Source of the DNA: VRUE01 sp036557525
GTDB taxonomy: Bacteria > Actinomycetota > Thermoleophilia > Solirubrobacterales > 70-9
Reading direction: 5' to 3'
NCBI GenBank assembly: GCA_036557525.1
Contig: DATBHH010000054.1
Span: forward strand, 1-60,249
DNA length: 60,249 nt
The notes under the pieces were generated by a model, which was not told where the DNA came from, ran no database searches, and saw nothing but the letters and a program-made list of their open reading frames with translations. Both the position numbers and the translations under genes were made by a program. Of the stretch, positions 1 through 7,431 are shown piece by piece. The number at the start of each line of letters is the position of its first letter. The stretch's first letter is position 1.

Positions 1-1
1 C

Positions 2-217
2 GACTACGTTGCCGGCTCCAACCACGTCCTGCCGACGGGCGGTGCCGGGCGCTTCTCGGGCCCGTTGGGGCCCGGGGTGTTCCGACGCAAGGTCTCGACG
101 GTCGAAGTTCCGGCCGAGGCGGCGGCGAAGCTTGCCCCGCACGTCGACGTCATCGCTCGGGCCGAGGGCTTCCCCGTTCACGGCGAGTCGGCGATGATTA
201 GGGGAGAGGACCGATGA
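2..217 (+). CDS. hisD: Histidinol dehydrogenase, C-terminal fragment
   Basis: Only the last 71 codons lie in the window, read in frame from base 2. The translation opens with DYVAGSNHVLPTGG, the conserved histidinol dehydrogenase C-terminal block (SG-NHVLPT), and ends GESAMIRGEDR. HisD performs the last two oxidations of histidine synthesis, histidinol to histidine, using NAD and zinc. Its stop overlaps the hisB start (ATGA at 214-217), so the two are probably translationally coupled. The gene is truncated by the window edge, not by mutation. Identification rests on this motif and on the his genes that follow. Confidence 0.85.
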   Translation, partial: DYVAGSNHVLPTGGAGRFSGPLGPGVFRRKVSTVEVPAEAAAKLAPHVDVIARAEGFPVHGESAMIRGEDR

Positions 218-804
218 GCCGCGCAGCGACAAGAGAGCGCAGCACCGCCGAGACCAAGATCGAGCTCTCGCTCGATCTCGATGGCGGGGAGTCCAGCGCT
301 GCCACCGGTGTCGGGTTCCTCGACCACATGCTCGATCTGCTCGCTCGCCACGGCAAGCTCGGCCTGAGGGTCGAGGCGAGCGGCGACCTCGAGACCGGCG
401 CGCATCACACGGTCGAGGACGTCGGCATCGTGCTCGGCCAGGCGCTCGACGAGGCGCTCGGGGACCGGGCCGGGATCAGGCGCTACGGATCGGCGCTGGT
501 GCCGATGGACGAGTCGCTGGCCGAGTGCGCGATCGACATCTCGGGCCGCCCGCTCTGCGTCTTCGACGCCGAGGTGCCGGCGACCTCGATCGCCGGCTTC
601 GACACCGAGCTGGCCGAGGAGTTCTTCCGCGCCGTCGCCAACGCCTCGAAGATGACGCTGCACCTCTCGGTCCCCTACGGGACCAACGCCCACCACATGA
701 TCGAGGCCTGCTTCAAGGCGTTCGCGCGGGCGCTGCGGGTCGCGGTCTCCCTCGATCCCGATGAGACCGGCGTGCCGTCGACGAAGGGCACCCTGAGTGA
801 ATAA
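214..804 (+). CDS. hisB: Imidazoleglycerol-phosphate dehydratase
   Basis: This 196-residue protein has the normal length of a monofunctional HisB. It carries the paired metal-binding motifs of the family: GVGFLDHML, GAHHTVEDVGI, and late in the protein the second HH pair in TNAHHMIEA. It dehydrates imidazole-glycerol phosphate to imidazole-acetol phosphate, the seventh step of histidine synthesis, in the cytoplasm. The ATG overlaps the hisD stop by 4 bases. The stop TAA at 802-804 overlaps a possible upstream GTG start of hisH at 797. There is no fused phosphatase domain, as is usual in Actinobacteria. Confidence 0.95.
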   Translation: MSRAATRERSTAETKIELSLDLDGGESSAATGVGFLDHMLDLLARHGKLGLRVEASGDLETGAHHTVEDVGIVLGQALDEALGDRAGIRRYGSALVPMDESLAECAIDISGRPLCVFDAEVPATSIAGFDTELAEEFFRAVANASKMTLHLSVPYGTNAHHMIEACFKAFARALRVAVSLDPDETGVPSTKGTLSE

Positions 805-886
805 ATCGCCGCCTCCCCCGCTCTCGCGCGGGCGCGCTGAGAACCCCCGGAAATCTCACTCCCGCGCTTCCGCGTCAGGGAGCGGC
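805..886 (+). repeat. Structured repeat copy E5, upstream of hisH
   Basis: The stretch between hisB and the favoured hisH start is GC-rich and contains a hairpin with outer arms CTCCC/GGGAG and an inner GCG/CGC pair around CTTC. Its segment ATCTCACTCCCGCG resembles ATCTGATTCTCGCG in copy E2 before pyrH (11 of 14 bases). It also supplies the AGGGAG ribosome-binding site of hisH. This is the least certain member of the family described under 2699-2757. If hisH starts at 797 the element is translated as a 30-residue N-terminal extension. Confidence 0.4.
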
Positions 887-1519
887 TTGGCGGCGCGCAT
901 TTGCATTCTGGATTACGGGATGGGGAACCTGCGCTCGGTCGAGAAGGCGCTCGAGCACATCGGCGCCAAGGCGACGATCGCCAACGACGCGGCATCGGTC
1001 CGGGGCGCCGCGGGGCTGATACTGCCGGGCGTCGGCGCCTTCCCGCGCGCGATGGAGCGGATCCGGGACCTCGGGATCGACGAGCTGGTCGCCGAGCGGC
1101 GCCAGGCCGGGGTGCCGATCCTCGGGATCTGCCTCGGTCTGCAGCTGCTCTTCGACTCCACCACCGAGCTCGGCGGCTCGGTGGGTCTCGGCATGCTGCC
1201 CGGGGAGGTCGCCGGGCTCGAGGCCGACGGGCTCAAGGTTCCCCACATCGGCTGGTCGCCGGTGACCTGGACCCGGGACTCGCGGCTCTCAGAGGGGATC
1301 GAGAGCGGCACCCCGTTCTACTTTGTCCACTCGTTCTCGCCGCGTCCGGACGCCGCCGACCTGCTCGGGACCGCGGAGTACGGCGCCCGCTTCGCCTGCG
1401 CCGCCGAGCGCGGCAACGTCTTCGGGGTCCAGTTCCATCCCGAGAAATCGAGCGCCGCCGGTCTCCGCCTGCTGGCGAACTTCGCGGGCGTCTGCGCGAG
1501 GGCGCCCGCCGCGGCGTGA
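887..1519 (+). CDS. hisH: Imidazole glycerol phosphate synthase, glutaminase subunit
   Basis: HisH supplies ammonia from glutamine to HisF. The sequence shows the opening strand ICILDYGMGNLRSV, the nucleophile elbow GICLGLQLLF with the catalytic Cys, and the His/Glu of the triad in GVQFHPEKSS. I chose TTG at 887, preceded by AGGGAG at 877-882, because it gives 210 residues, the family's usual length. The longer frame from GTG 797 adds 30 residues of low-complexity Arg/Ser/Pro sequence derived from a repeat-like hairpin. The stop overlaps the hisA start (GTGA). Function is certain; the start is less so. Confidence 0.92.
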   Translation: MAARICILDYGMGNLRSVEKALEHIGAKATIANDAASVRGAAGLILPGVGAFPRAMERIRDLGIDELVAERRQAGVPILGICLGLQLLFDSTTELGGSVGLGMLPGEVAGLEADGLKVPHIGWSPVTWTRDSRLSEGIESGTPFYFVHSFSPRPDAADLLGTAEYGARFACAAERGNVFGVQFHPEKSSAAGLRLLANFAGVCARAPAAA

Positions 1520-2244
1520 TTCTCTACCCTGCGATCGACATCCGCGGCGGCGGCGCGGTGCGGCTGCTCCAGGGCGACTACGAGCGCGAGATCCTCTACG
1601 ACGCGGACCCGGTCGACGCCGCAACCCGGTGGGCTGCGGAAGGGGCCGAGTTCCTCCACGTCGTCGACCTCGACGGAGCCCGCTCCGGCTCTCCCGAGAA
1701 CCTCGACGCGATCGAGCGCATCGTCGCCGCCGCCCGGTGCCCGATCCAGGTCGGGGGCGGGCTCCGGGACGCCGACTCGGTCGCCGCCGTGCTGCGGGCC
1801 GGGGCCGAGCGGGTCGTGATCGGGACGGCGGCGCTGCGCAGCCCCGAGTTCCTCGACGAGCTGCTCCGCCGGCACCGGGACCGCGTGGTGGTCTCTGTCG
1901 ACGCCCGCGGCGGCAGGGTCGCCCTCGCGGGCTGGACCGAGGAGAGCGAGATCGAGGTCGCCGACGCCGTCGGGGAGCTGACCGATCGCGGCGTCGCCCG
2001 GTTCCTCTGTACGACGATCGAGGTCGACGGAACGATGGAGGGACCCGCCGTTCGGGAGCTGGAGCGGGTCGCGGCCGCGACCGAGGCCGAGCTGATCGCC
2101 TCCGGGGGGGTGGGCTCGCTCACCGACCTCGAGGCTCTCGCGGCGGGCGCACCGGCGAACGTCTCCGGTGTGATCGTCGGCCGCGCGCTCTACGAGGGAC
2201 GGTTCACGGTCTCCGAGGCCAACGCGGCACTGGGCCGAGGCTAG
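1516..2244 (+). CDS. hisA: Phosphoribosyl-formimino-AICAR ribotide isomerase
   Basis: This 242-residue (beta/alpha)8 enzyme performs an Amadori rearrangement of ProFAR. The GTG start at 1516 overlaps the hisH stop by 4 bases and gives the standard opening ILYPAIDIRGGGAVRLLQGD. The first catalytic Asp lies in PAIDIRGG. Phosphate-binding segments are visible at IQVGGGLRD in the first half and at LIASGGVGSL and VIVGRAL in the second. Actinobacteria often use one PriA enzyme for both HisA and TrpF reactions, and sequence alone cannot exclude that here. It lies in the his operon between hisH and hisF. Confidence 0.92.
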   Translation: MILYPAIDIRGGGAVRLLQGDYEREILYDADPVDAATRWAAEGAEFLHVVDLDGARSGSPENLDAIERIVAAARCPIQVGGGLRDADSVAAVLRAGAERVVIGTAALRSPEFLDELLRRHRDRVVVSVDARGGRVALAGWTEESEIEVADAVGELTDRGVARFLCTTIEVDGTMEGPAVRELERVAAATEAELIASGGVGSLTDLEALAAGAPANVSGVIVGRALYEGRFTVSEANAALGRG

Positions 2245-2247
2245 GCT
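2242..2247 (+). promoter_or_regulatory. Possible leaderless -10 element before hisF
   Basis: TAGGCT overlaps the hisA stop codon and lies 6 bases before the hisF ATG, with no Shine-Dalgarno sequence in between. A TANNNT box 6-7 bases from a start codon is the usual layout of actinobacterial leaderless transcripts. It may give hisF an internal promoter. Confidence 0.35.
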
Positions 2248-2253
2248 TCCGTC

Positions 2254-3114
2254 ATGGTCCTCAAGCGAGTGATCCCATGCCTCGACGTCGACGCCGGGCG
2301 CGTCGTCAAGGGAACGAACTTCGTCGGGCTCCGCGACGCCGGCGACCCGGTCGAGCTCGCCGAACGCTACGACGCCGAGGGCGCCGACGAGCTCGTGCTC
2401 CTCGACATCACCGCTTCCCACGAACAGCGCGAGACGATCGTCGAGCTGGCGCGTCGCACCGCCGACAACGTCTTCATCCCGTTCACGATCGGCGGCGGGA
2501 TCAGGTCGGTCGAGGACGCCCAGGCGGTGCTCGACGCGGGCGCCGACAAGATCTCGGTCAACTCCGCCGCGCTCGCCCGGCCCGAGCTCCTGACCGAGCT
2601 CGCCGACCACTTCGGCGCCCAGTGCGTCGTCATAGCGATCGACGCGAAAAGAGCAACCGATGCCCGAACGGGAGCCACCAACCCGACCACTTCCGACCGC
2701 GGGAGCGACCGAGCGTCGCAGGTTGATTCCCGCGAGAGAGCGGGAGCCGAGGAAGTGGTCGGAATTTATGATGTATATGTCCATGGGGGGAGGGAGAGGG
2801 TCGACGGGCGGGATGCGGTTTCGTGGGCCGTTGAGGCGGTCGAGCGAGGGGCCGGCGAGGTCCTGCTGACCAGCATGGACCGGGACGGGACGAGCGACGG
2901 CTACGACCTCGAGCTGACCCGGGCTGTGGCCGAAGCGGTGCCGGTGCCGGTGATCGCCTCCGGCGGCGCCGGCTCGCTCGAGCATCTGAGCGCGGCGATC
3001 TCCGAGGGCGCCGCCGATGCGGTCCTCTGCGCTTCGATCTTCCACTACGGGGAACACCGGGTCCGCGACGCGAAGCGACACCTGGCGAAGGCCGGCATCC
3101 CGGTCCGAACCTGA
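2254..3114 (+). CDS. hisF: Imidazole glycerol phosphate synthase, cyclase subunit, with in-frame insertion
   Basis: HisF condenses PRFAR with ammonia from HisH to give imidazole-glycerol phosphate and AICAR. The catalytic residues are present: Asp11 in PCLDVD and Asp130 in AIDAKR. The phosphate loops are also present (GGGIRS, ASGGAGSL). At 286 residues it is longer than the usual 250-260. The excess of about 33 residues lies directly after Asp130-Ala-Lys-Arg, roughly residues 134-169, and is rich in Ser, Thr, Arg and Glu with no counterpart in normal HisF. The DNA there is a palindromic element (2683-2762). Both catalytic residues and the following VHGGRE strand are intact, so the enzyme is probably active with an enlarged loop. 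Confidence 0.93.
   Translation: MVLKRVIPCLDVDAGRVVKGTNFVGLRDAGDPVELAERYDAEGADELVLLDITASHEQRETIVELARRTADNVFIPFTIGGGIRSVEDAQAVLDAGADKISVNSAALARPELLTELADHFGAQCVVIAIDAKRATDARTGATNPTTSDRGSDRASQVDSRERAGAEEVVGIYDVYVHGGRERVDGRDAVSWAVEAVERGAGEVLLTSMDRDGTSDGYDLELTRAVAEAVPVPVIASGGAGSLEHLSAAISEGAADAVLCASIFHYGEHRVRDAKRHLAKAGIPVRT
2683..2762 (+). repeat. Palindromic element inside hisF
   Basis: Two perfect 12-base inverted arms, CCGACCACTTCC at 2683-2694 and GGAAGTGGTCGG at 2751-2762, enclose a 56-base centre. The centre holds a smaller perfect hairpin, TCCCGC (2728-2733) and GCGGGA (2740-2745) around GAGAGA. The block coincides with the non-conserved insertion in the HisF protein and keeps the reading frame open. 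Confidence 0.75.
2699..2757 (+). repeat. Structured repeat copy E1 (in hisF)
   Basis: The core of the hisF insertion aligns with the spacers before pyrH (E2), yggT (E3) and at the lspA start (E4). All share a GCGGAGCG-like head, GAGCGTC in the first three, a TTCYCGCG-like arm and a GAGCGRAGC-like arm. The arms form a hairpin in each copy with compensating base changes. Confidence 0.6.
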
Positions 3115-3117
3115 GCG

Positions 3118-4251
3118 ATGTCGCCGTCCCTGATCCCGACCGAGGGCCTCGGGAAGGCGATCGAGGATGCCTACCCCGAGCTGGCGCCGATCGCCGCGAC
3201 GGCCGCGGCGCCGGTCTACCTCGTCGGGGGCGCGGTCCGCGACCTGCTGCTGGGGCGCGGGCGTGCCGACATCGACCTCGTCGTGGTCGGCGACGCCGCC
3301 GAGCTTGCGGCCGCGCTCGGCGCCGCCCAGTCAACCGAGCATCAGCGGTTCCGGACCGCCAAGGCCGTGATCGACGGCCATTGGGTCGACATCGCAGCCG
3401 CCCGGTCGGAGTCCTACCCCGCACCGGGGGCGCTGCCGGTCGTCGAGTCCGCCGCCGACATCGAGGCCGACCTCGGCCGCCGCGACTTCACGATCAACGC
3501 GATGGCGGTCCCGCTGCACGGCGCGACCGAGCTGATCGACCCCCACGGCGGCAGGGCCGACCTCGAGGCGGGTCGGATCCGCGTCCTCCACGCGGGCTCC
3601 CTCCGCGACGACCCGACCCGGGCGCTCCGCGCCGCCCGCTACGCGGCGCGGTTCGGCTTCGAGCCGGTGCCCGAGACGGCCGCTCTGTTTCGGGAGGCCG
3701 ACCTCGACACGGTCTCCGCCGACCGCCGCCGCGCCGAGCTGACGCGGATCGCGAGCGAGCCCGAGGCGGTGGGCGCGCTGGCGCTCCTTGCCGAGTGGGG
3801 CTTGGTCGATATTCGTCCCGGCGGCCTCGAACTCGCCACGCGGGTCTCGGAGCTGCTCGCCGGCCCGCCATGGGAGGGATTCGCCCCGCCGGCGGACGCG
3901 ATACTCGCCGCGGCGCTCGGCCCGAGCGGGGCGGCCGAGGAGATCGCCGCGCTCGCTCCCGACCGCCCGTCGGACGCGGTCGAGGCGACCGCCGGAAGGG
4001 GCCCGGTCGAACTGGCCCTCGCCCGGGCGATGGGCGCGGATTGGCTCGACCGCTATCTGCTCGAGTGGCGCGACGTCGCCCTCGAGATCGACGGGGGCGA
4101 CCTGCTCGCCGCCGGGGTACCGGAGGGACCCGCCGTCGGGCGCGGCCTGAATCAGGCCCTGAGGCTGAAGCTCGACGACCGGCTCAGCGGCCGCGACGAG
4201 GAGCTCAGAGCGGCCCTCGAGGCGGCAAGGGGCGGCGATGGAGTGGCGTAG
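3118..4251 (+). CDS. CCA tRNA nucleotidyltransferase / poly(A) polymerase family protein
   Basis: The N-terminal half has the class II head and neck: VYLVGGAVRDLL (substrate loop), the metal-binding DxD in RADIDLVVVGD, RRDFTINAMA, and DDPTRALRAARYAARFGF. These enzymes add CCA to tRNA 3' ends or poly(A) to RNA. The protein has 377 residues, short for a full CCA enzyme, and the C-terminal 150 residues are Ala/Leu-rich without recognisable motifs, so specificity is uncertain. The tRNA-Met gene in this window lacks an encoded CCA, so the organism needs a CCA-adding activity from some gene. It begins 3 bases after hisF and its end overlaps pgeF by 14 bases. Confidence 0.8.
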   Translation: MSPSLIPTEGLGKAIEDAYPELAPIAATAAAPVYLVGGAVRDLLLGRGRADIDLVVVGDAAELAAALGAAQSTEHQRFRTAKAVIDGHWVDIAAARSESYPAPGALPVVESAADIEADLGRRDFTINAMAVPLHGATELIDPHGGRADLEAGRIRVLHAGSLRDDPTRALRAARYAARFGFEPVPETAALFREADLDTVSADRRRAELTRIASEPEAVGALALLAEWGLVDIRPGGLELATRVSELLAGPPWEGFAPPADAILAAALGPSGAAEEIAALAPDRPSDAVEATAGRGPVELALARAMGADWLDRYLLEWRDVALEIDGGDLLAAGVPEGPAVGRGLNQALRLKLDDRLSGRDEELRAALEAARGGDGVA

Positions 4252-4981
4252 CGAGGGCGGCGTCGAATGGCTGGAGGCTGAGCTGCCCCGCGCCCGGGCC
4301 GTCTTCTCGACGAGGATCGGCGGCGTCAGCGAGGGCCCGTACGAGAGCCTCAACCTCGGCTACCTGACCGGCGACGAGGGAGATCGGGTGGTCGAGAACC
4401 GCCGCCGCCTCACCACGGCCCTCGGCCTCGATCCCGAGAGAGTGTTGATCGGCCGCCAGGTCCACGAGGCCGAGATCGCGGTCCACCTCGAACGCCAGCG
4501 GCCCAGTCCGTTCGACTCGCCCGGCGCACCGGTGGCCGAGGTCGACGGCCAGGTCGCCCTCGAGCCGGGTCTCGCGCCGATCGTTCTCACCGCAGACTGC
4601 CTTCCGGTCGCCCTCGCCGGCCCCGGCGGGGTGGCGATGCTCCACTGCGGCTGGCGCGGGCTCGCGGCCGGAATCGTCGGGCACGGGGTGGAGGCGATCG
4701 CGGCGACCGACGCCGCGATCGGCCCCGGCATCGGGCCCTGCTGCTACGAGGTAGGCGAGGACGTCCTCGCTGCCTTTGCCGCCCTCGGGATCGACGAGCC
4801 CGGCCCCACCGTCGACCTCACCGAGGTCGCGCGCCGGCTGCTCGCCGCCGCCGGGGTGGAGCGAGTCGAGGCCGCCGCCCCGCTATGCACGAGCTGCGAG
4901 GAGAGGCGCTTCTTCTCGCACCGTCGCGGTGCCGGCACGACCGGGCGGCAGGCCGGCCTGGTCTGGATCGAGGAGCGGTGA
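4238..4981 (+). CDS. pgeF: Laccase-domain protein (YfiH/YlmD, peptidoglycan editing factor PgeF)
   Basis: This 247-residue protein has the metal-site motifs of the DUF152/laccase-domain family: GRQVHEAE, LTADCLPVAL, MLHCGWRGLAAG and GIGPCCYEVG. Members act as purine nucleoside phosphorylases/deaminases in vitro, and in E. coli as an editing factor removing wrongly incorporated amino acids from peptidoglycan precursors. It sits between a CCA-type enzyme and yggS, upstream of sepF. The pgeF-yggS-sepF-proC-yggT order is a conserved division-and-wall block of Gram-positive bacteria, usually downstream of ftsZ. The ATG overlaps the previous gene by 14 bases. Confidence 0.88.
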   Translation: MEWRSEGGVEWLEAELPRARAVFSTRIGGVSEGPYESLNLGYLTGDEGDRVVENRRRLTTALGLDPERVLIGRQVHEAEIAVHLERQRPSPFDSPGAPVAEVDGQVALEPGLAPIVLTADCLPVALAGPGGVAMLHCGWRGLAAGIVGHGVEAIAATDAAIGPGIGPCCYEVGEDVLAAFAALGIDEPGPTVDLTEVARRLLAAAGVERVEAAAPLCTSCEERRFFSHRRGAGTTGRQAGLVWIEER

Positions 4982-4982
4982 G

Positions 4983-5615
4983 ATGCCGGGACTGATCGAA
5001 GGGATCGAGGCGGCGAAGGTCGCGGCCAATCTGGAGCGGGCCCGCGAGATCTCCGGCGACCGGATCGAGATCCTGGCGGCGACGAAGTACGTGCCGCTGG
5101 AGGAGATGGGGGTGCTCGCCGAGGCGGGGGTGACGCTCGTCGGCGAGAACCGGCAGCAGGACCTGGCGGCGAAACGGGAGCGCTGGGGGGACGCGTTCGA
5201 ATGGGACTTCATCGGAACCCTCCAGAGCCGCAAGGTGAAGCAGCTGCTGCCGATCTGCCGCCTGATCCACTCGGTGGCGACCGATTCGGCCCTCGAGCAG
5301 CTCGGCCGCCATGGAGGCCCGGAGACCGAGGTCCTGGTCGAGGTCAACGTCGCCGGCGAGGAGGGCAAGGCCGGGATCGCGCCGGCCGAGCTGGGTGCCT
5401 TCATCGAGCGCTGCCCGGTCCGCGTCTCGGGCCTGATGACGATGCCCCCGTTCAGTCAGGACCCGGAGGCCTCGCGCCCGCATTTCGCCAGGCTCGCCAA
5501 GCTCGCCGCAGAGCACGGCCTCGGAAGGCTCTCGATGGGGACCTCGCAGGACTGGGAGGTCGCGGTGGAGGAGGGGGCGACCATCGTCAGGCTCGGAACC
5601 GCCCTCTACATGTGA
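4983..5615 (+). CDS. yggS: YggS/PLPBP-family pyridoxal 5'-phosphate homeostasis protein
   Basis: This 210-residue protein is a single-domain PLP-binding barrel of the alanine racemase N-terminal fold. It shows the cofactor lysine in EILAATKYV, then VGENRQQDL and WDFIGTLQSRKVKQLL, and a phosphate-binding end in LSMGTSQDWEVA. Family members have no strong catalysis and buffer PLP. The start is ATG 4983, one base after the pgeF stop. A longer in-frame ORF from 4776 only reads through pgeF. Its position before sepF matches Actinobacteria and Firmicutes. Confidence 0.9.
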   Translation: MPGLIEGIEAAKVAANLERAREISGDRIEILAATKYVPLEEMGVLAEAGVTLVGENRQQDLAAKRERWGDAFEWDFIGTLQSRKVKQLLPICRLIHSVATDSALEQLGRHGGPETEVLVEVNVAGEEGKAGIAPAELGAFIERCPVRVSGLMTMPPFSQDPEASRPHFARLAKLAAEHGLGRLSMGTSQDWEVAVEEGATIVRLGTALYM

Positions 5616-5672
5616 CGACTGCTGCATAATTGGCAAAGGAATCGGCCGCTCCAAGCCGAAAGATGCGCTGAT

Positions 5673-6212
5673 ATGGCACTCCGAGACACATGGCATAAAG
5701 CGCTCGTTTACTTCGGTCTCGCTGAAGACCACGACTACGGCCCGGAGTACGAGGAAGAATTCATTCCCGACTCCGACGAAGAGCTCGACCGTGGCCAGGA
5801 TTCCGGGCAGGTGCGGCGCCTGCCCACCTCCCGTCGCTCGCGGCGCGACGAGATCGACGACATCTTCGCCGACGACGAGCCGATCGCGGCCTCGCGGACC
5901 CGGGTCCTGCGGCCGGTCGGCAACGGCGACTCCGACGTCCAGGTCCACCTCGTCATCCCCCGCAACTTCAACGATGCCCAGCAGGTCGCCGACCAGTTCA
6001 AGCGCAAGGTGCCGGTGATCCTCAATCTGCAGACGACCGACCACGAGCTCTCGAAGCGAATGATCGACTTCAGCTCCGGCCTCACGTATGCCCTTGACGG
6101 CGGCATGCAGAGAATCGCCGAGAAGATCTTCCTGCTGACCCCGCGCAACGTCGAGGTCTCCGCCGAGGAGAAGGCGCGCCTCCTCGACAAAGGCTTCTTC
6201 AACCAGTCATAG
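5673..6212 (+). CDS. sepF: Cell division protein SepF
   Basis: SepF tethers FtsZ filaments to the membrane. The 179-residue protein starts with an amphipathic stretch (MALRDTWHKALVYFGL), the likely membrane-binding helix. An acidic and then Arg-rich linker follows to about residue 85. The conserved C-terminal domain has HLVIPRNFNDAQQVAD, VILNLQ and RMIDFSSGLTYALDGGMQRI. A 57-base spacer precedes it, with CATAAT at 5625-5630 as a weak -10 candidate. In an organism without evident FtsA, SepF is expected to be the main FtsZ anchor; that is inference from the phylum. Confidence 0.95.
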   Translation: MALRDTWHKALVYFGLAEDHDYGPEYEEEFIPDSDEELDRGQDSGQVRRLPTSRRSRRDEIDDIFADDEPIAASRTRVLRPVGNGDSDVQVHLVIPRNFNDAQQVADQFKRKVPVILNLQTTDHELSKRMIDFSSGLTYALDGGMQRIAEKIFLLTPRNVEVSAEEKARLLDKGFFNQS

Positions 6213-6234
6213 GCCGGTTCGCACCGGCCGTCAC

Positions 6235-6240
6235 TAGGCT
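6235..6240 (+). promoter_or_regulatory. Possible leaderless -10 element before proC
   Basis: TAGGCT lies 7 bases before the proC ATG at 6248, with no Shine-Dalgarno sequence between. This is the same hexamer and nearly the same spacing as before hisF. Confidence 0.4.
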
Positions 6241-6247
6241 GCGGGCC

Positions 6248-6991
6248 ATGGTTGTCGGGTTCATCGGCTCTGGAAGCATGGCCGCGGCGATGGCGCGCGG
6301 CTGGGTCGGCGCCGTCGACAAGATGCTGTTCACGGACACCGGGTCCGGCAGGGCCGAGGAGCTGGCGGCTGAGGTCGACGGCAGGGCCGTCGGATCCAAC
6401 GCCGAGCTCGCCGAGGCGGCGGACGTCCTTGTCCTCGCCGTCAAGCCGGCCAGGCTGGACGACGTCGCCACGGAGATCGGAGACGTCGCCAGGCCGCTGG
6501 TCTCCCTGCTCGGCGCGACGACGCTCGACCGTGTCCGCTCGGCCTTCCCCAAAGCCGACGTCTTCCGGGTGATGCCCAACATCGCCGTCGAGGTGCGGAG
6601 AGGAGTCCTCTGCGTCGCCGGCGGCGAGTCCGCCGAGGTCAGGGCCCTGCTCGACCTGCTCGGCAGGACCGTCGACCTGCCCGACGCCCAGTTCGACGCC
6701 GCGACCGCGGTGATGGGATGCGCCCCCGCCTACCTCGCGCTCGCCGTCGAGGCGCTCGCCGACGCGGGCGCCGAGGCCGGCCTCGACGATGCGCTCGCCC
6801 GCGAGCTCGTGGTGGAGACCGCCGCCGGCACTGCGGAGCTGCTCGAGAGCCGGGATCCGGCCGAGGTTCGCAGGGCGGTGGCGTCCCCCGGTGGGAGCAC
6901 CGAGGCCGGGCTCGAGGCGCTCGATCGCGAGGGGGCTCGGGACGCGTTCGCCGCTGCGGTCAGGGCCTCGCTCGAGAGGATGCGGCCATGA
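6248..6991 (+). CDS. proC: Pyrroline-5-carboxylate reductase
   Basis: ProC reduces pyrroline-5-carboxylate to proline with NAD(P)H. The 247-residue protein opens with the Rossmann motif GFIGSGSMAAAMARGW. It continues with VLAVKPARLDDV, VMPNIAVEVRRG, a helical dimerisation domain (VMGCAPAYLALAVEALADAG) and the family signature VASPGGSTEAGLEAL near the end. It follows sepF and precedes yggT. The last codons run directly into repeat copy E3. No defects are visible. Confidence 0.95.
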   Translation: MVVGFIGSGSMAAAMARGWVGAVDKMLFTDTGSGRAEELAAEVDGRAVGSNAELAEAADVLVLAVKPARLDDVATEIGDVARPLVSLLGATTLDRVRSAFPKADVFRVMPNIAVEVRRGVLCVAGGESAEVRALLDLLGRTVDLPDAQFDAATAVMGCAPAYLALAVEALADAGAEAGLDDALARELVVETAAGTAELLESRDPAEVRRAVASPGGSTEAGLEALDREGARDAFAAAVRASLERMRP

Positions 6992-7055
6992 GCGCGGAGC
7001 GAGCAAGCGTCGCGGCCTGTCTCTTCGCGCAGCGAGCGAAGCGCGAGGATTTGCG
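6992..7055 (+). repeat. Structured repeat copy E3, between proC and yggT
   Basis: The whole spacer is the element. It forms a perfect 6-bp hairpin, CTTCGC at 7023-7028 and GCGAAG at 7036-7041, around GCAGCGA. Its head and hairpin match copy E4 after yggT: both read GCGCGGAGCGAGC, then a variable 15-base stretch, then TCTC, CGCGCAGCGAGCG and AGCGCG. It ends two bases before the yggT ATG region. Confidence 0.65.
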
Positions 7056-7373
7056 ATGAGCGCGGCGACGGTGATTTCCCTCGCGCTGACCCGCGACGAC
7101 GTCTCCTCGTACGTCAGCGCGCTGTTCCTCGTCTACATCGTCCTGATCCTGATCAGGGTCCTCATCTCCTGGGTGCCGCGGATGCCCTACAACCGCATCC
7201 TGCGGGCCTGCCTCGACTTCGTCACCGAGACCACCGACCCCTACCTGAACCTGTTCAGGCGCATCCTGCCGCCGATCGGCGGCTCGGGGTTCGCGCTCGA
7301 CCTGAGCCCGATGATCGCGATCATCGTTCTCGTCGTGCTGCGAGTCGTGGTCGTCAGCCTGATCGCCGGGTGA
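7056..7373 (+). CDS. YggT family membrane protein
   Basis: The 105-residue protein has two hydrophobic segments (LFLVYIVLILIRVLISWV, about residues 20-37, and MIAIIVLVVLRVVVVSLIA at the end). Between them is the YggT signature TTDPYLNLFRRILPPIGG. YggT proteins lie next to proC and sepF in many bacteria and are thought to act in osmotic tolerance or in division/wall processes; the exact role is unsettled. I chose ATG 7056, just after repeat E3, because upstream in-frame codons only read the element and proC out of frame. Confidence 0.85.
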   Translation: MSAATVISLALTRDDVSSYVSALFLVYIVLILIRVLISWVPRMPYNRILRACLDFVTETTDPYLNLFRRILPPIGGSGFALDLSPMIAIIVLVVLRVVVVSLIAG

Positions 7374-7431
7374 GCGCGGAGCGAGCGCAATGAGCGCAGC
7401 CCGTCTCCCCGCGCAGCGAGCGGAGCGCGCC
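7374..7431 (+). repeat. Structured repeat copy E4, overlapping the start of lspA
   Basis: It starts directly after the yggT stop and contains the lspA ATG (7390), so the element encodes the first residues of LspA. The hairpin is CCGC (7409-7412) with GCGG (7420-7423) around GCAGCGA, the same loop sequence as in E3. Where E3 has T-A at the fourth pair, E4 has C-G. Confidence 0.65.

Noticed and set aside
1318..3081. 587-residue open frame on the minus strand opposite hisH-hisA-hisF
   Set aside because: It is antisense to recognised his genes, has low-complexity GC-driven composition and no domain; it is a shadow of high GC at third positions.
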